Below, piece by piece: positions 48,101-56,869 of a DNA stretch of 64,000 nucleotides (position 1 is the stretch's first letter; each line of letters starts with the position of its first letter). This stretch comes from Saprospiraceae bacterium (GTDB lineage: Bacteria > Bacteroidota > Bacteroidia > Chitinophagales > Saprospiraceae). Made by a program: the position numbers and the translations under genes. The notes beneath the pieces are model-generated. The model had not been told where the DNA came from. It did not search any database and was given only the letters and a program-made list of their open reading frames with translations. The DNA is taken from positions 62,001 through 126,000 of the forward strand of contig JADJVN010000014.1 in assembly GCA_016710585.1 (NCBI GenBank). The letters are read 5' to 3'.

Positions 48101-48520
48101 ATATCCCATCTTGCGAGTGATATCATCCCATTCATTTTTGAATCGCATGACGGTCTCTCGACATTTGTGATTATAATCATCAATGGATATTTTGGTTCCA
48201 ATATCTTCTTTGGTAATGCCTAATTCTTTCTCTACACTCAACTCAATAGGAAGTCCATGAGTATCCCATCCACCTTTGCGCAGCACTTGTTTCCCATTCA
48301 AGGTCTGAAATCTGCAAAAGATATCTTTTACTGCGCGGCCCATGACGTGGTGAATACCGGGCTTGCCATTAGCAGAAGGAGGTCCTTCATAAAATACAAA
48401 ATGCTCAGCCCCTTCACGATTGGATACGCTTTTCTCAAATATCTCATTTTCAGCCCAAAACTTCAGTATTTCCTTGTCGATTTCTGGAAGATTTAAGCCT
48501 TTTACCTCACGATAATTCAT
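45155..48520 (-). CDS. ileS: Isoleucyl-tRNA synthetase, type 2 (eukaryote-like)
   Basis: The 1121-residue protein charges tRNA-Ile. The HIGH-type motif appears in PPSANGKPGIHHVMGR and the KMSKR loop in NGEKMSKRKGNVVDPF. The editing domain contains WTTTPWTLPSNTALAVG. A long C-terminal region of the DUF5915 kind (about 900-1110) places it in the IleS2 clade, which is known to be less sensitive to mupirocin than IleS1. It is intact, unlike serS and frr. It has a promoter match just upstream and is probably monocistronic. Confidence 0.97.
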   Translation of the reverse strand: MNYREVKGLNLPEIDKEILKFWAENEIFEKSVSNREGAEHFVFYEGPPSANGKPGIHHVMGRAVKDIFCRFQTLNGKQVLRKGGWDTHGLPIELSVEKELGITKEDIGTKISIDDYNHKCRETVMRFKNEWDDITRKMGYWVDLNNPYITFENEYIESVWYLLKEIYNKNLLYKGYSIQPYSPAAGTGLSSHELNQPGCYREVKDVSAVALFKVDSNSFNDKQKDILPQSLHIAAWTTTPWTLPSNTALAVGEKIKYCIVETYNPYTFEIQNILLAEDLLTKWFKTEQESTGDHLGEILDKKIPFRKIATNIPGAVLEGLRYEPLFNYARPTDGDAYRVLLGDFVSTEDGTGIVHIAPSFGADDMRVAKKYGIGSLTLVDRRGKFTEEVVDFPNEYVKEDYLTAEEKASEKARLGIDKYLSVDERIVIKLKKESKLLNSQKYAHNYPHCWRTDKPVLYYPLDSWFVKVTAIKDRMVELNKTIYWKPAATGTGRFGHWLENLQDWNLSRSRYWGIPLPIWRNESGTIQKCIGSLSELQSEIDKANHKLGLQQSLPKDIHRPYIDEIILVDDANGERLVRELDLIDVWFDSGSMPYAQFHYPMEQKSLDGIFPADFIAEGVDQTRGWFYTLHAIAALVFDSIAYKTVVSNGLVLDKNGEKMSKRKGNVVDPFETINKFGADATRWYLLSNADPWENLKFDLDGITEVRNKFFGTLFNTYSFFAIYANIDGFTIDESNIIPVSDRPELDRWIISRLQNVIKNYTAYMSDYEPTQAARIIEKFVTDDLSNWHVRLSRRRFWKSESSVDKQAAFETLYECLMVIGQLMSTHAPFFAEWLYKSLSDPIREKAKAMNSPLRFESVHLSNLTKCEENRIDESLERRMDYAQRICSLVLSLRKAQKLRVRQPLTQILLPVLNTEFKSDIESVEELIKSEVNIKQINYLTEDDSVIKKKAKPNFRTLGKKLGKAMQEGARLIQEFGMADIKQLESGNTVKLSLHNEQYEIAIEDVEIVTEDIPGWLVSHDGELTVALDIALNDDLIAEGYARELINRIQNVRKTKDFNVTDRIQVKLEPNKDIEIAVNKFGDLIKSEVLANSIQIDPSGFTDSFDWLDDVVVQYSIEKAAV

Positions 48521-48540
48521 AATAATTCAAAATTGGATTG

Positions 48541-48570
48541 CAAAGATAAGGAAAAGTAAGGAAATGCAAA
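48541..48570 (-). promoter_or_regulatory. Predicted ileS promoter
   Basis: On the minus strand, TTTG (48570-48567), 18 bp, TATCTTTG (48548-48541), about 20 bp upstream of the ileS start. Confidence 0.65.
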
Positions 48571-48705
48571 ATTTTCCAATATCTTATATATTATAAAATA
48601 TCACTATATATTGTATTAAATATTTTCCTTAAAAATAAATCAATTTGAATGGTAACAAAACAGTACTTTTGATAGTCAGTCAAAGTCTTAATTAAATACT
48701 TAATC

Positions 48706-50247
48706 ATGAAAAGATTAATAGCATTTTTATTATTTGTTTTCATCCTAAATATTGAAAACAATTTTTCTCAATGTGGTGCATTGGGCATCGAATTAAAATC
48801 GCAAAAAGATGTCGATGAATTTCCAATAAATTATCCAGGTTGTCATAGAATATTGGGAGACTTATTGATCGAAAATACAGATATCACGAATCTGGACAGC
48901 CTCTATGTGATCGATACGATTGATTACTATTTGAGCTTGACCAATAATTTTCAATTAGAAAATATTCGTGGCCTTCGCAATCTTAAATATGTACAAGATT
49001 TTTATTTGGTTAATGATACTTCTCTCATTTCACTCCAAGGCTTAGAAAATTTGCAACATGTCTCAAATAGTCTGGGGATAATAAATCTAAGTAAAATAAT
49101 CAATCTTCAAGGACTTGATAGTATGAAATACTGCCGCCAATTTTCAATTGGCTTTTGTGAAAATCTTTACAATTTATCTGGTATTGACAATGTAGAGAAT
49201 AAAAGTTCCATACAAATATTTTCAAATAATAACCTTTATAATTTAGATGGATTAAGTCAAAAGTTCACATATCTAGATAATTTTTACATAATTAAAAATC
49301 CAAAGCTGAAACAACTGACCAATTTGGAAAATTTAAATTTTATATGGATTTTAAGCATTGAAGAAAATCAAATTTTAGATAACTTGAATGGTCTAGACTC
49401 AGTGACAGAATTTGCATATTTACAAATTAGCCAAAATCCATCCTTAGAATCAATTTCTGCCCTTCAAAAAGTAAATCGAATTAGAGTCCAAACTTCTCTT
49501 ATTGATAATGCTAAGCTCACAAACATTGACGCACTTTCTAAAACAGAGATGATGTCTATGGATTCATTGGTGATCGTTGCCAATCCAATACTTGATGTTT
49601 GCGCCATAGAAAGTATCTGTGCTTATCTTGCAGATACTACTCATGCCGCAAGAATCTTGGGCAATGGTACGTTTTGTGATAACAGAGATCAGGTAGAAAT
49701 GGAGTGTCTTTTGTTACCGCTGGAGTTGATTTCCTTTGAAGCTATAGAAAATACTGGCACGAACTCTGTAACATTGAGATGGACTACAGCCCATGAAAAA
49801 AATATCAAATCAATAGAAATAGAACACCGCACAAATTCGAAAGCTTGGCATAAATTAAGTGGTAAAATAGAATTAGCTAAAAGCCCAAATTCACAAAACA
49901 ATTATCAATTCAAGCATAACAATCCAGAAAAAACAAAAAATTATTACCGCTTAAAAATCAATGAACAAAGCGGAGCATTTAGCTATTCTGGACTAAAAAT
50001 TATTGATTTTACTTCTAAAAAATCAAATATTTCATGCACCATCAATAACGGTCAAATTTTAATCAATTCTTCACAAGATGAACCAAGCTATTTAGATATT
50101 CATGACATCTATGGAAGGCGGGTTTTCTTTCAAGAAATTCTCAATAAAGCTTGTGAAATTGATTTAAGCCCACTAAAATCAGGATTCTACATCCTGAATG
50201 TCTATTCAAATCAAAAATCAATCTTCACACAAAAATTCATTAGATAA
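48706..50247 (+). CDS. Secreted leucine-rich-like (receptor L-type) protein with T9SS sorting domain
   Basis: The 513-residue protein has a signal peptide (MKRLIAFLLFVFILNI). Residues about 25-320 form irregular repeats with L-x-x-L/I-x-G-L-x-x-L spacing (SLQGLENLQHV, NLQGLDSMKYC, NLDGLSQKFTYL, NLNGLDSVTEF), like receptor L or LRR solenoids, with a Cys-containing cap (CAIESICAYLADT). A fibronectin-like module (LPLELISFEA...NSVTLRWTTAHE) and a sorting domain (ISCTINNGQILINSS to FTQKFIR) follow. It probably binds a ligand at the cell surface. A -7-like TACTTTTG is at 48664-48671. Confidence 0.82.
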   Translation: MKRLIAFLLFVFILNIENNFSQCGALGIELKSQKDVDEFPINYPGCHRILGDLLIENTDITNLDSLYVIDTIDYYLSLTNNFQLENIRGLRNLKYVQDFYLVNDTSLISLQGLENLQHVSNSLGIINLSKIINLQGLDSMKYCRQFSIGFCENLYNLSGIDNVENKSSIQIFSNNNLYNLDGLSQKFTYLDNFYIIKNPKLKQLTNLENLNFIWILSIEENQILDNLNGLDSVTEFAYLQISQNPSLESISALQKVNRIRVQTSLIDNAKLTNIDALSKTEMMSMDSLVIVANPILDVCAIESICAYLADTTHAARILGNGTFCDNRDQVEMECLLLPLELISFEAIENTGTNSVTLRWTTAHEKNIKSIEIEHRTNSKAWHKLSGKIELAKSPNSQNNYQFKHNNPEKTKNYYRLKINEQSGAFSYSGLKIIDFTSKKSNISCTINNGQILINSSQDEPSYLDIHDIYGRRVFFQEILNKACEIDLSPLKSGFYILNVYSNQKSIFTQKFIR

Positions 50248-50377
50248 CCAGTATCAATGATCAAAACTATGATTCCATAGGATTCAATTTAGCTTTCTAA
50301 ATCAAAAAGCAGAGTTTATACTATTTATTGAAATTATTTTTAATCGAATTGCGTTATAATTTGTTAAGGAGATCAAT

Positions 50378-53300
50378 ATGCAGTGGAATCAAAACTATTA
50401 TGATCAATTGATTCACAAAGTGGATCAATTCACAAGGAAATATTACATCAATCAAATCATTAGAGGTAGCTTGTATTTTGTGGGGCTGGTGACCATAGTC
50501 TTCATTGCTTTCAATCTACTTGAGAACCAATTTTATTTCTCCAAAGCTATTCGCAAATTATTGTTTTTCAGCTTTTTAGGATTATTTGGAATCACTTTTT
50601 GGAATTGGGTATTGACTCCCATGCTTCACTATTTTAAATTGGGAAAACTTATCAGTCATGAAGAGGCTGCAAAAATTATTGGAACCCATTTTACTGATGT
50701 CAAAGACAAATTGCTCAATGTTTTACAGCTAAAAAGCCAATCCATAGGTTATACCGACAGAACTTTATTTGAGGCAAGTATCAACCAAAAAGCTTCCGAA
50801 TTGCGTCCAGTTCCTTTTGTGAGTGCAATAGATCTCAATAAAAATAAAAAATATGTCCAGTATGCTTTCCTACCATTACTGCTTTTAGGAGGATTATGGA
50901 TTTGGAACCCCGATGTGATAAAAAATCCAACGACCAGATTAATTCAAAACAATAAAGAATTTGAAAAAGCTGCTGCTTTCAAATTTGTTTTCCCAGAAGT
51001 GGATCTCAAGACTCCCCAGAATTCTGACTATACACTCCAAATCAAAACAGAAGGTTCAGCTATTCCAGCAGAAGCATTTATTGAAGTAGATCACTTCCAA
51101 TACAGAATGCATCAAGACGAACCTGGTGTATTCTCATATACCTTTAATAACGTTCAAGAAAATCAAATTTTTCAGATATTTTCTGGAGATATCAGATCTA
51201 CCGAACGCGAACTGAAGGTCATGATGTTGCCGCAAATGGCTGAATTTGAAGTCATGCTAGAATATCCAGCTTATACTGCTAAAAAAAGTGAAACACTGCA
51301 AAACATAGGAGATCTCAATGTTCCAGTAGGAACAAAAGCCATTTGGTATTTCAATACGGCTCATGCAGAGGAAATGAAACTGAGATTTGACGGAAATCAA
51401 AGCATCCAATCTCTTCAGCGTAAAGCTGAAAATGAGTTCCAATTTTCCCATCGCATTATGAAAGATGGACATTATACACTTTTTCTCAAGAACAATCAAA
51501 TCGAAACAGCGGATTCAATAAACTATCAACTCAATATCGTCCCTGACAATTATCCTCAAGTCAATGTTCAACCATTTGCCGATAGCAGCGATGCTGCACA
51601 AATTTATTTTGCAGGGGATGTAGCAGATGATTATGGCTTGAAAAAATTAAATTTCAATTATATCATCCGTCATAAAAATGGACAGGAGGAAGCATTGCAA
51701 AGTAAATTAATCAATAGTTTTACCAATGAAAAATCTGGTACATTCCGCCATCAATTCAATATCAATGACTTAGAGATGGAAGCGGGTGATCATGTAAGCT
51801 ATTATTTTGAAATATGGGATAATGATGCTGTAAATGGCAGTAAATCTACCAAAAGTGCCATTCAAGATTACAGGCTTGCTAGTGTGGAGGAATCCGCTAA
51901 AAGCGAAACTCAAAACAATGAAGATATTAAGGAGAATTTGAAAAAAGCCCAAGAGGACTCAGAAAAATTGAAACAAAAATTGGCTGAGTTTAAAGACAAA
52001 ATGCGTCAACAAAAAGACGTCAACTGGAACAATAAAAAGGATCTTGACAAAATGATGAAAGAACAAGAAAAGATCCAACAACAGTTCGAAGAAGCAAAGA
52101 AAAAATTTGAAGAAAATTTAAAGAAACAAGATCAGCATAGCAATCCAGATGAGAAAATTTTAGAAAAACAAGAAAAATTACAAAAATTAATGAATGAGTC
52201 CATGAGCCAGGAAATGAAGAGTCTTATGGATGAAATTCAAAAATTAATGCAAGAGTTAAATAAGGATCAAGCAATCCAGATGTCTGAGAAATTTGAAATG
52301 AAAAATGAAGATGTTGCAAAAGAAATGGACAGGTTGCTGGAACTTTTCAAAGAATTGGAACTAGAAAAAGCGCTAAAAGAGCAAATCGACAGAATCAAAG
52401 ATCTCGCGGCTGAACAAAAAAATCTTGCAGAGAAAACAGAAAAAAAAGAAGAGTCTCCTGAAGATTTAAAAAAGAAACAAGAAGAACTAAATAAAAAATT
52501 TGAAGACGTCCAGAAAAAACAAGAGGAATTAAAAAAGAAAAATGAAGCTTTGGAAAAGCCAAAGCCAATGGATGATAAAAAGAAAGAGTCTGAGGAAATA
52601 TCCAAAGACATGAAAGATGCCAAGGAAAAATTGGATAAAAAGGAAAATAAGAGCGCCTCTGAAAAACAAAAAGATGCTGCCAAGAAAATGGATGACATGG
52701 CAGAGCAAATGGAAAAAGAAGAAGAACAAAACGAGCAAGATGAAAATGCTGAAGATATTAAGATGATACGTCAATTATTGGAAAATCTTGTTGCATTGTC
52801 ATTTGAGCAAGAGAGTCTGATCAAATCATTTTCAGAAGTGAATCCACAGACTCCTAAATATACCAACCTCGTTCAAGATGAATTCAGACTAAAGGACAAT
52901 TTCAAGTTGATAGAAGATACTTTACAGCAACTCGCCAAAAGAGTCATTCAAATAGAATCCTTCGTCATGGAAAAAGTCTCTGAGGTGAATGATAATTTCT
53001 CAAAGAGTATCGAGAATCTTGAAGAGAGAAATATACCTCAAGCTTCGGGTCATCAATATCGTGTCATGAAGAATGTCAATGACCTTGCAGTGATGTTGGC
53101 TGAGTCTTTGGACAATAAACAAAAAGAACAAAACGCATCTTGCAATAAACCTGGTGGAGGATCATGCAATAAACCTAGTAAAAAGAAAAAATCCAGTTCT
53201 TCCTGCAAAAAACCAGGAAATGGCAAATCGGGAAAAGTACCTATGGATAAAATCACAGAAGGTGCTAAGAAGCTCGAAGATGGAATGAAAGGCATGTCAA

Positions 53301-53749
53301 AGAAAATGAAAGAAGGGCAGCAAGGATCTAGCAAGGAGTTCGCTGAAATGGCTGCAAAACAAGCCCAATTGCGAAAAATGCTACAAGATCTCGAGCAGGA
53401 GAAAAGAGAACAAGGACAAGGCTCACAAGAAATGCGAGACATCATTAACGAATTAAATAAAACTGAAAAAGAGCTTGTAAATAAGCAAATCTCTAATGAA
53501 GCGTTGAAAAGACAGGCAGAAATCACAACAAAACTCCTCGATGCAGAGCGCGCTGAGAGAGAAAGAGAGTATAAAGAGGAGCGTGAATCAGAATCTGGTA
53601 CGAATATTGAACGTAAATTTCCGCCTAGCCTTGAGGAGTATTTAAAACAACGCCAGGCAGAAACAGAATGGTTCCAACACGTCTCGCCGGATCTACGGCC
53701 ATTTTACAAGAAGTTGGTAGAAAATTATTACCAAGGACAGAAAAAATAA
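50378..53749 (+). CDS. DUF4175 family membrane protein with giant coiled coil
   Basis: A Shine-Dalgarno AAGGAG (50366-50371) sits 6 bp before the ATG. The 1123-residue protein has three hydrophobic helices in its first 185 residues (about 27-47, 64-83, 163-180). A beta-rich extracytoplasmic part runs to about 505, then a very Lys/Glu/Gln-rich coiled coil (about 515-800). A linker near 920-950 holds repeated CNKPGGG and CNKPSKKKK units, and a second coiled coil follows. The architecture is that of DUF4175 proteins, of unknown function. The next gene, an RsbW-like ATPase, starts 3 bp later. Confidence 0.86.
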   Translation: MQWNQNYYDQLIHKVDQFTRKYYINQIIRGSLYFVGLVTIVFIAFNLLENQFYFSKAIRKLLFFSFLGLFGITFWNWVLTPMLHYFKLGKLISHEEAAKIIGTHFTDVKDKLLNVLQLKSQSIGYTDRTLFEASINQKASELRPVPFVSAIDLNKNKKYVQYAFLPLLLLGGLWIWNPDVIKNPTTRLIQNNKEFEKAAAFKFVFPEVDLKTPQNSDYTLQIKTEGSAIPAEAFIEVDHFQYRMHQDEPGVFSYTFNNVQENQIFQIFSGDIRSTERELKVMMLPQMAEFEVMLEYPAYTAKKSETLQNIGDLNVPVGTKAIWYFNTAHAEEMKLRFDGNQSIQSLQRKAENEFQFSHRIMKDGHYTLFLKNNQIETADSINYQLNIVPDNYPQVNVQPFADSSDAAQIYFAGDVADDYGLKKLNFNYIIRHKNGQEEALQSKLINSFTNEKSGTFRHQFNINDLEMEAGDHVSYYFEIWDNDAVNGSKSTKSAIQDYRLASVEESAKSETQNNEDIKENLKKAQEDSEKLKQKLAEFKDKMRQQKDVNWNNKKDLDKMMKEQEKIQQQFEEAKKKFEENLKKQDQHSNPDEKILEKQEKLQKLMNESMSQEMKSLMDEIQKLMQELNKDQAIQMSEKFEMKNEDVAKEMDRLLELFKELELEKALKEQIDRIKDLAAEQKNLAEKTEKKEESPEDLKKKQEELNKKFEDVQKKQEELKKKNEALEKPKPMDDKKKESEEISKDMKDAKEKLDKKENKSASEKQKDAAKKMDDMAEQMEKEEEQNEQDENAEDIKMIRQLLENLVALSFEQESLIKSFSEVNPQTPKYTNLVQDEFRLKDNFKLIEDTLQQLAKRVIQIESFVMEKVSEVNDNFSKSIENLEERNIPQASGHQYRVMKNVNDLAVMLAESLDNKQKEQNASCNKPGGGSCNKPSKKKKSSSSCKKPGNGKSGKVPMDKITEGAKKLEDGMKGMSKKMKEGQQGSSKEFAEMAAKQAQLRKMLQDLEQEKREQGQGSQEMRDIINELNKTEKELVNKQISNEALKRQAEITTKLLDAERAEREREYKEERESESGTNIERKFPPSLEEYLKQRQAETEWFQHVSPDLRPFYKKLVENYYQGQKK

Positions 53750-53751
53750 AG

Positions 53752-54138
53752 ATGATTAGGATAGCTTCCATACCATCTAATATCTGCATTATTGAAAAGT
53801 ATTTACAAGCTATATTTGAAGAATATAAGCTTGATAAAAAACTATATCCAAATGTTTTGATATCTCTCACTGAAGCTGTAAATAATGCAATCATACATGG
53901 CAATAAATTGGACGAAAAGAAATATGTCTTGCTCAATTCAATTTGTCGCCAACACGCCATCTGCTTTAAGATCTCCGATGAAGGACAAGGCTTTGACCCT
54001 GCCCAAGTACCAGATCCCACATGTCCAGAAAATATAGAAAAATGTGGCGGCAGAGGTGTCTTTTTAATGCAAAAATTATCAGACAAATTGGTATATTCAG
54101 ATAATGGTCGAACTGTAGAGATTGAGTTTTGCTTTTAA
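53752..54138 (+). CDS. RsbW-like ATP-binding protein (anti-sigma/serine kinase type)
   Basis: The start at 53752, 3 bp after the DUF4175 stop, fits better than the longer frame to 53668. The 128-residue protein is a bare GHKL ATPase: N box LTEAVNNAIIHGN, G1 box DEGQGFDPAQVPDP, and GGRGVFLMQKL. Such proteins (RsbW, SpoIIAB-like) bind a sigma factor or phosphorylate an STAS anti-anti-sigma protein on serine. No partner gene is in the window. Close coupling with DUF4175 suggests one shared pathway, which is inference. Confidence 0.87.
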   Translation: MIRIASIPSNICIIEKYLQAIFEEYKLDKKLYPNVLISLTEAVNNAIIHGNKLDEKKYVLLNSICRQHAICFKISDEGQGFDPAQVPDPTCPENIEKCGGRGVFLMQKLSDKLVYSDNGRTVEIEFCF

Positions 54139-54551
54139 TCTGATAATATTGATATTTTACATTCGACCCATTCAGGGTCGCTAATTATGCTTAAACATTT
54201 GCAAGTAAGATTTGAATCCTTCGGATTCATTTTGTTGGTATTGAGATAAAATTATACAACACTAATTCGTTAGGATATTTCTCCCAAATTAGATCTCATC
54301 CTTCAAATAGATTTTGCACTTTAGAAAAAGCAAATAATATTTTTTACCCAAAATGGGTCAATTGATTGTAGAAAATATATTAGAGATTATCTTCTACCTT
54401 GCTGGGATCTAGGCTTGAATTTATAAAAATCAATGAACTATATACAATAATAATTAAACCCAAATTTTTCAATTATACAAACAATGAGCATGTTTGCGTT
54501 ATAATAAGTCAACCAAATTTTGGTTGAGCTATTTCAAATTCTGATCCCTTT
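54139..54551. repeat. 413-bp spacer with four different short perfect hairpins
   Basis: No gene is seen. Hairpins are CGACCC-ATTCA-GGGTCG (54164-54180), GAATCC-TTC-GGATTC (54214-54228), ACCCA-AAA-TGGGT (54346-54358) and TCAACCAAA-T-TTTGGTTGA (54509-54527). Stems differ in sequence but share geometry, and the first two lie 50 bp apart like the hairpin pairs at 44.9-45.1 kb. Confidence 0.65.
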
Positions 54552-56414
54552 ATGAAAAATCTATTACTTATAGTATTCATCTTTTCCATAAAATACTGGG
54601 CCATTTCCCAGGACAGTGAATTCGATCTCATAAAGACAGTACCAGGATTTGACTGTATTGATGGTATTTATTCAACAAAATATAAAGAAATAATAATTTT
54701 AACTGGCCAATCCAAAATATATTACTCAACGAATTTTACAAAAACATGGCATGAAATTACAAGTCAAAAATTCGAAAGCCAAATAGATACTGAAAATGAA
54801 AATTATGAATATGAAGAACCATATATTCAATATAAGCACCGAAAAATATATGAATTGGCGGATGGCACCATTATTCTATTTTATAATAATACTATGTTTT
54901 CATATCATGGTAAGGGTGCCTTGAAGATAATTAAGGAGAATTGTACTCAAAGAGAATTTGCTATAAATGAAAATGAAACAATTTACACAGTATCAAATGA
55001 TAGTGTTTTTACCCAATTTTATTTAAATGATTCACTTGCATTTTTTACAAAAGTTGCAGATATTCAAGGCAAGTTATTGGGGGCAAGAGCAAATTATCTG
55101 TTCTTTTGGGAGTTGAATACTGATTCATTTTTGATTAAACGATTAGATGCAAATAAGTCTGTGAAAGTTATTTTTAGAATGGAGAATCCAAATAATTTAA
55201 ATCGGTTTTATTTTAAGAAAGATGCAATTTATATTGAACCTTATTCTATATATAAATCTAATGATTATGGCGATACTTGGGTTGATAGTAGGATTGAGTC
55301 AAAAACTTTTGATCATGATAATCAGATTTCAATTGAAGACAACAATTCCAAATTAAAAATAAATTGGGATAATTCAAAAATGAATAAGCGCTATTTTATT
55401 TCAGGAAAGAAAAATTTAACACTTTTTACTAATATCAAATCTAGCCCTTATTGGGATATTTCAAATGTCAATTCTGACCAATGGATTCTATTCACTAATA
55501 GTGAGATCAAATTGTTCTCTCATAAAAAAGTTAAAGAATTAAAATATCCTTATAATGTTGCAGTAGTTTACACTATCGCTTCAAGTTCTAGAAAAGGCAT
55601 GATAGTAAAGACAGATGAAGGATATTTCATTACCAAGAATAATTGTAAAACTTGGAGAAAATTGGAGCTACAAAGTAACTATTCAAGCTATATTTATTCT
55701 TATAAAGTTGGATTAAAAGGAAAAGAAAATGTAAGCATCTATCATGAAAAGACAAAATCTATAACATTTTTTCACGGTTTGAAAGTAAGAGAAATTGATC
55801 TGGAGAAAATAAATAAAAAATACAATATTAATATATACGGCTTAGCATATGGAAAAAAATATTTTCTTAGCACAATTGACTCTAACCTCTATATAATAAA
55901 GAGAAAATTACAACAAGTAAAATTACCACTTGAACCCACTACTCTTTTTTTTGATCCTCCAAAAATATATTGTAGTAATGATACTTCCATTTATTATTCG
56001 AAGGATATGGGAAAAAACTGGAACTCAATGGGTATTCAAAACTGCAATTTTATTGAGATAGAATGTGTTTTGCCAAATGGTACTTTATATTATTCTAGTT
56101 CGGATGGACTACTTTCTAATCCCTACATAAAATTATATAGAACCAATGATTTTGGTAAGAATATAATGTTGCTAGACTCAGCATATAGAGACACACATAT
56201 AAGTGAAAAACATAAGTTTTTCCCAAATGGGATAATACAAAAGCGTAATGAATTTTATAGGGATAATCATACACTTTTGAATTCATTGCAATTGGTGAAG
56301 CAATTTCCAAATGGTACTATTTTCACAAATTATCATTTTGCAAAAGATAATTATGTTTACCGTATTGATGAAAAAGAATATTTGTTATATAAATCAAAGG
56401 AAAAATTGAAGTAG
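54552..56414 (+). CDS. Secreted BNR/Asp-box repeat protein without a visible sorting domain
   Basis: The 620-residue protein has a signal peptide (MKNLLLIVFIFSIKYWAISQ). It contains several Asp-box repeats as in sialidase or photosystem-assembly-like propellers: YYSTNFTKTWHEI, YKSNDYGDTWVD, FITKNNCKTWRKL, YYSKDMGKNWNSM, YRTNDFGKN. The C-terminus ends in YLLYKSKEKLK and lacks the T9SS tail found in the other secreted proteins here. The DUF559 element array begins 78 bp downstream, so a lost tail is possible but not shown. Function unknown. Confidence 0.72.
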   Translation: MKNLLLIVFIFSIKYWAISQDSEFDLIKTVPGFDCIDGIYSTKYKEIIILTGQSKIYYSTNFTKTWHEITSQKFESQIDTENENYEYEEPYIQYKHRKIYELADGTIILFYNNTMFSYHGKGALKIIKENCTQREFAINENETIYTVSNDSVFTQFYLNDSLAFFTKVADIQGKLLGARANYLFFWELNTDSFLIKRLDANKSVKVIFRMENPNNLNRFYFKKDAIYIEPYSIYKSNDYGDTWVDSRIESKTFDHDNQISIEDNNSKLKINWDNSKMNKRYFISGKKNLTLFTNIKSSPYWDISNVNSDQWILFTNSEIKLFSHKKVKELKYPYNVAVVYTIASSSRKGMIVKTDEGYFITKNNCKTWRKLELQSNYSSYIYSYKVGLKGKENVSIYHEKTKSITFFHGLKVREIDLEKINKKYNINIYGLAYGKKYFLSTIDSNLYIIKRKLQQVKLPLEPTTLFFDPPKIYCSNDTSIYYSKDMGKNWNSMGIQNCNFIEIECVLPNGTLYYSSSDGLLSNPYIKLYRTNDFGKNIMLLDSAYRDTHISEKHKFFPNGIIQKRNEFYRDNHTLLNSLQLVKQFPNGTIFTNYHFAKDNYVYRIDEKEYLLYKSKEKLK

Positions 56415-56491
56415 GACATTTTCAGTTAAGGAATCTCATTGGCAAATCTTTTCTGAGAGTTTATAGACAATAAAATAGTTACTCCTTTGGC

Positions 56492-56680
56492 AAATAAATA
56501 TCCCCAACCCTTCCCTTGTTAGGGAAGGGAGTCATATGAGAAATGTTACTATGACAGACCCTAAGAAAATAGATTAAATGCTAAAACGAATTATTCTTTA
56601 TAATAATTAATTTTAAATATGAATCAAACTAATGTCATGTTCCCCTTCCCTAACAAGGGAAGGGTCAGGGATGGGTTATT
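56492..56680. mobile_element. DUF559-type element, unit 1 (internally deleted, non-coding)
   Basis: It is bounded by 38-bp inverted repeats, 56492-56529 and 56643-56680. Each contains a hairpin CCCTTCCC-(6 nt)-GGGAAGGG whose loops TTGTTA and TAACAA are themselves reverse complements. The interior from about 56550 matches unit 3 almost base for base (CTAAGAAAATAGATTAAATG onward to CATGTTCCC) and has lost the nuclease gene. It looks like a non-autonomous, MITE-like derivative. Confidence 0.8.
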
Positions 56681-56700
56681 CTTCCAGAGGTGCTACCACA

Positions 56701-56856
56701 TTATTCCACCACAATTTTTCTCCTAATATCCTTTATCTCTAAAATATAAATCCCACTAGGAATTTGACTTAGATCTGCATGGATTTTTTGATCATCACTT
56801 TTATAGAAATCTATTTTATAGTACTTTCTTGTTTGGCTATCTTTGAAGGGGTATTT
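56701..56856 (-). pseudogene. Cut-off T9SS type A sorting-domain tail, copy 1
   Basis: Read on the minus strand it encodes KYYKIDFYKSDDQKIHADL followed by SQIPSGIYILEIKDIRRKIV and a stop at 56703-56701. The intact gene at 57908 ends with the related QYKIEFNKNGAHEIHADL, SQIPSGIYILDFRNERRKFV. Only about 50 codons remain, with no start, bounded by element ends on both sides. Confidence 0.8.
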
Positions 56857-56869
56857 CACTCCTTTGGCA

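Noticed and set aside
52267..53526. Long Ser/Phe/Leu-rich frames antisense to the DUF4175 gene
   Set aside because: They arise because Lys/Glu/Gln-rich codons read as Phe/Ser/Leu on the opposite strand; no promoter or family match is evident.
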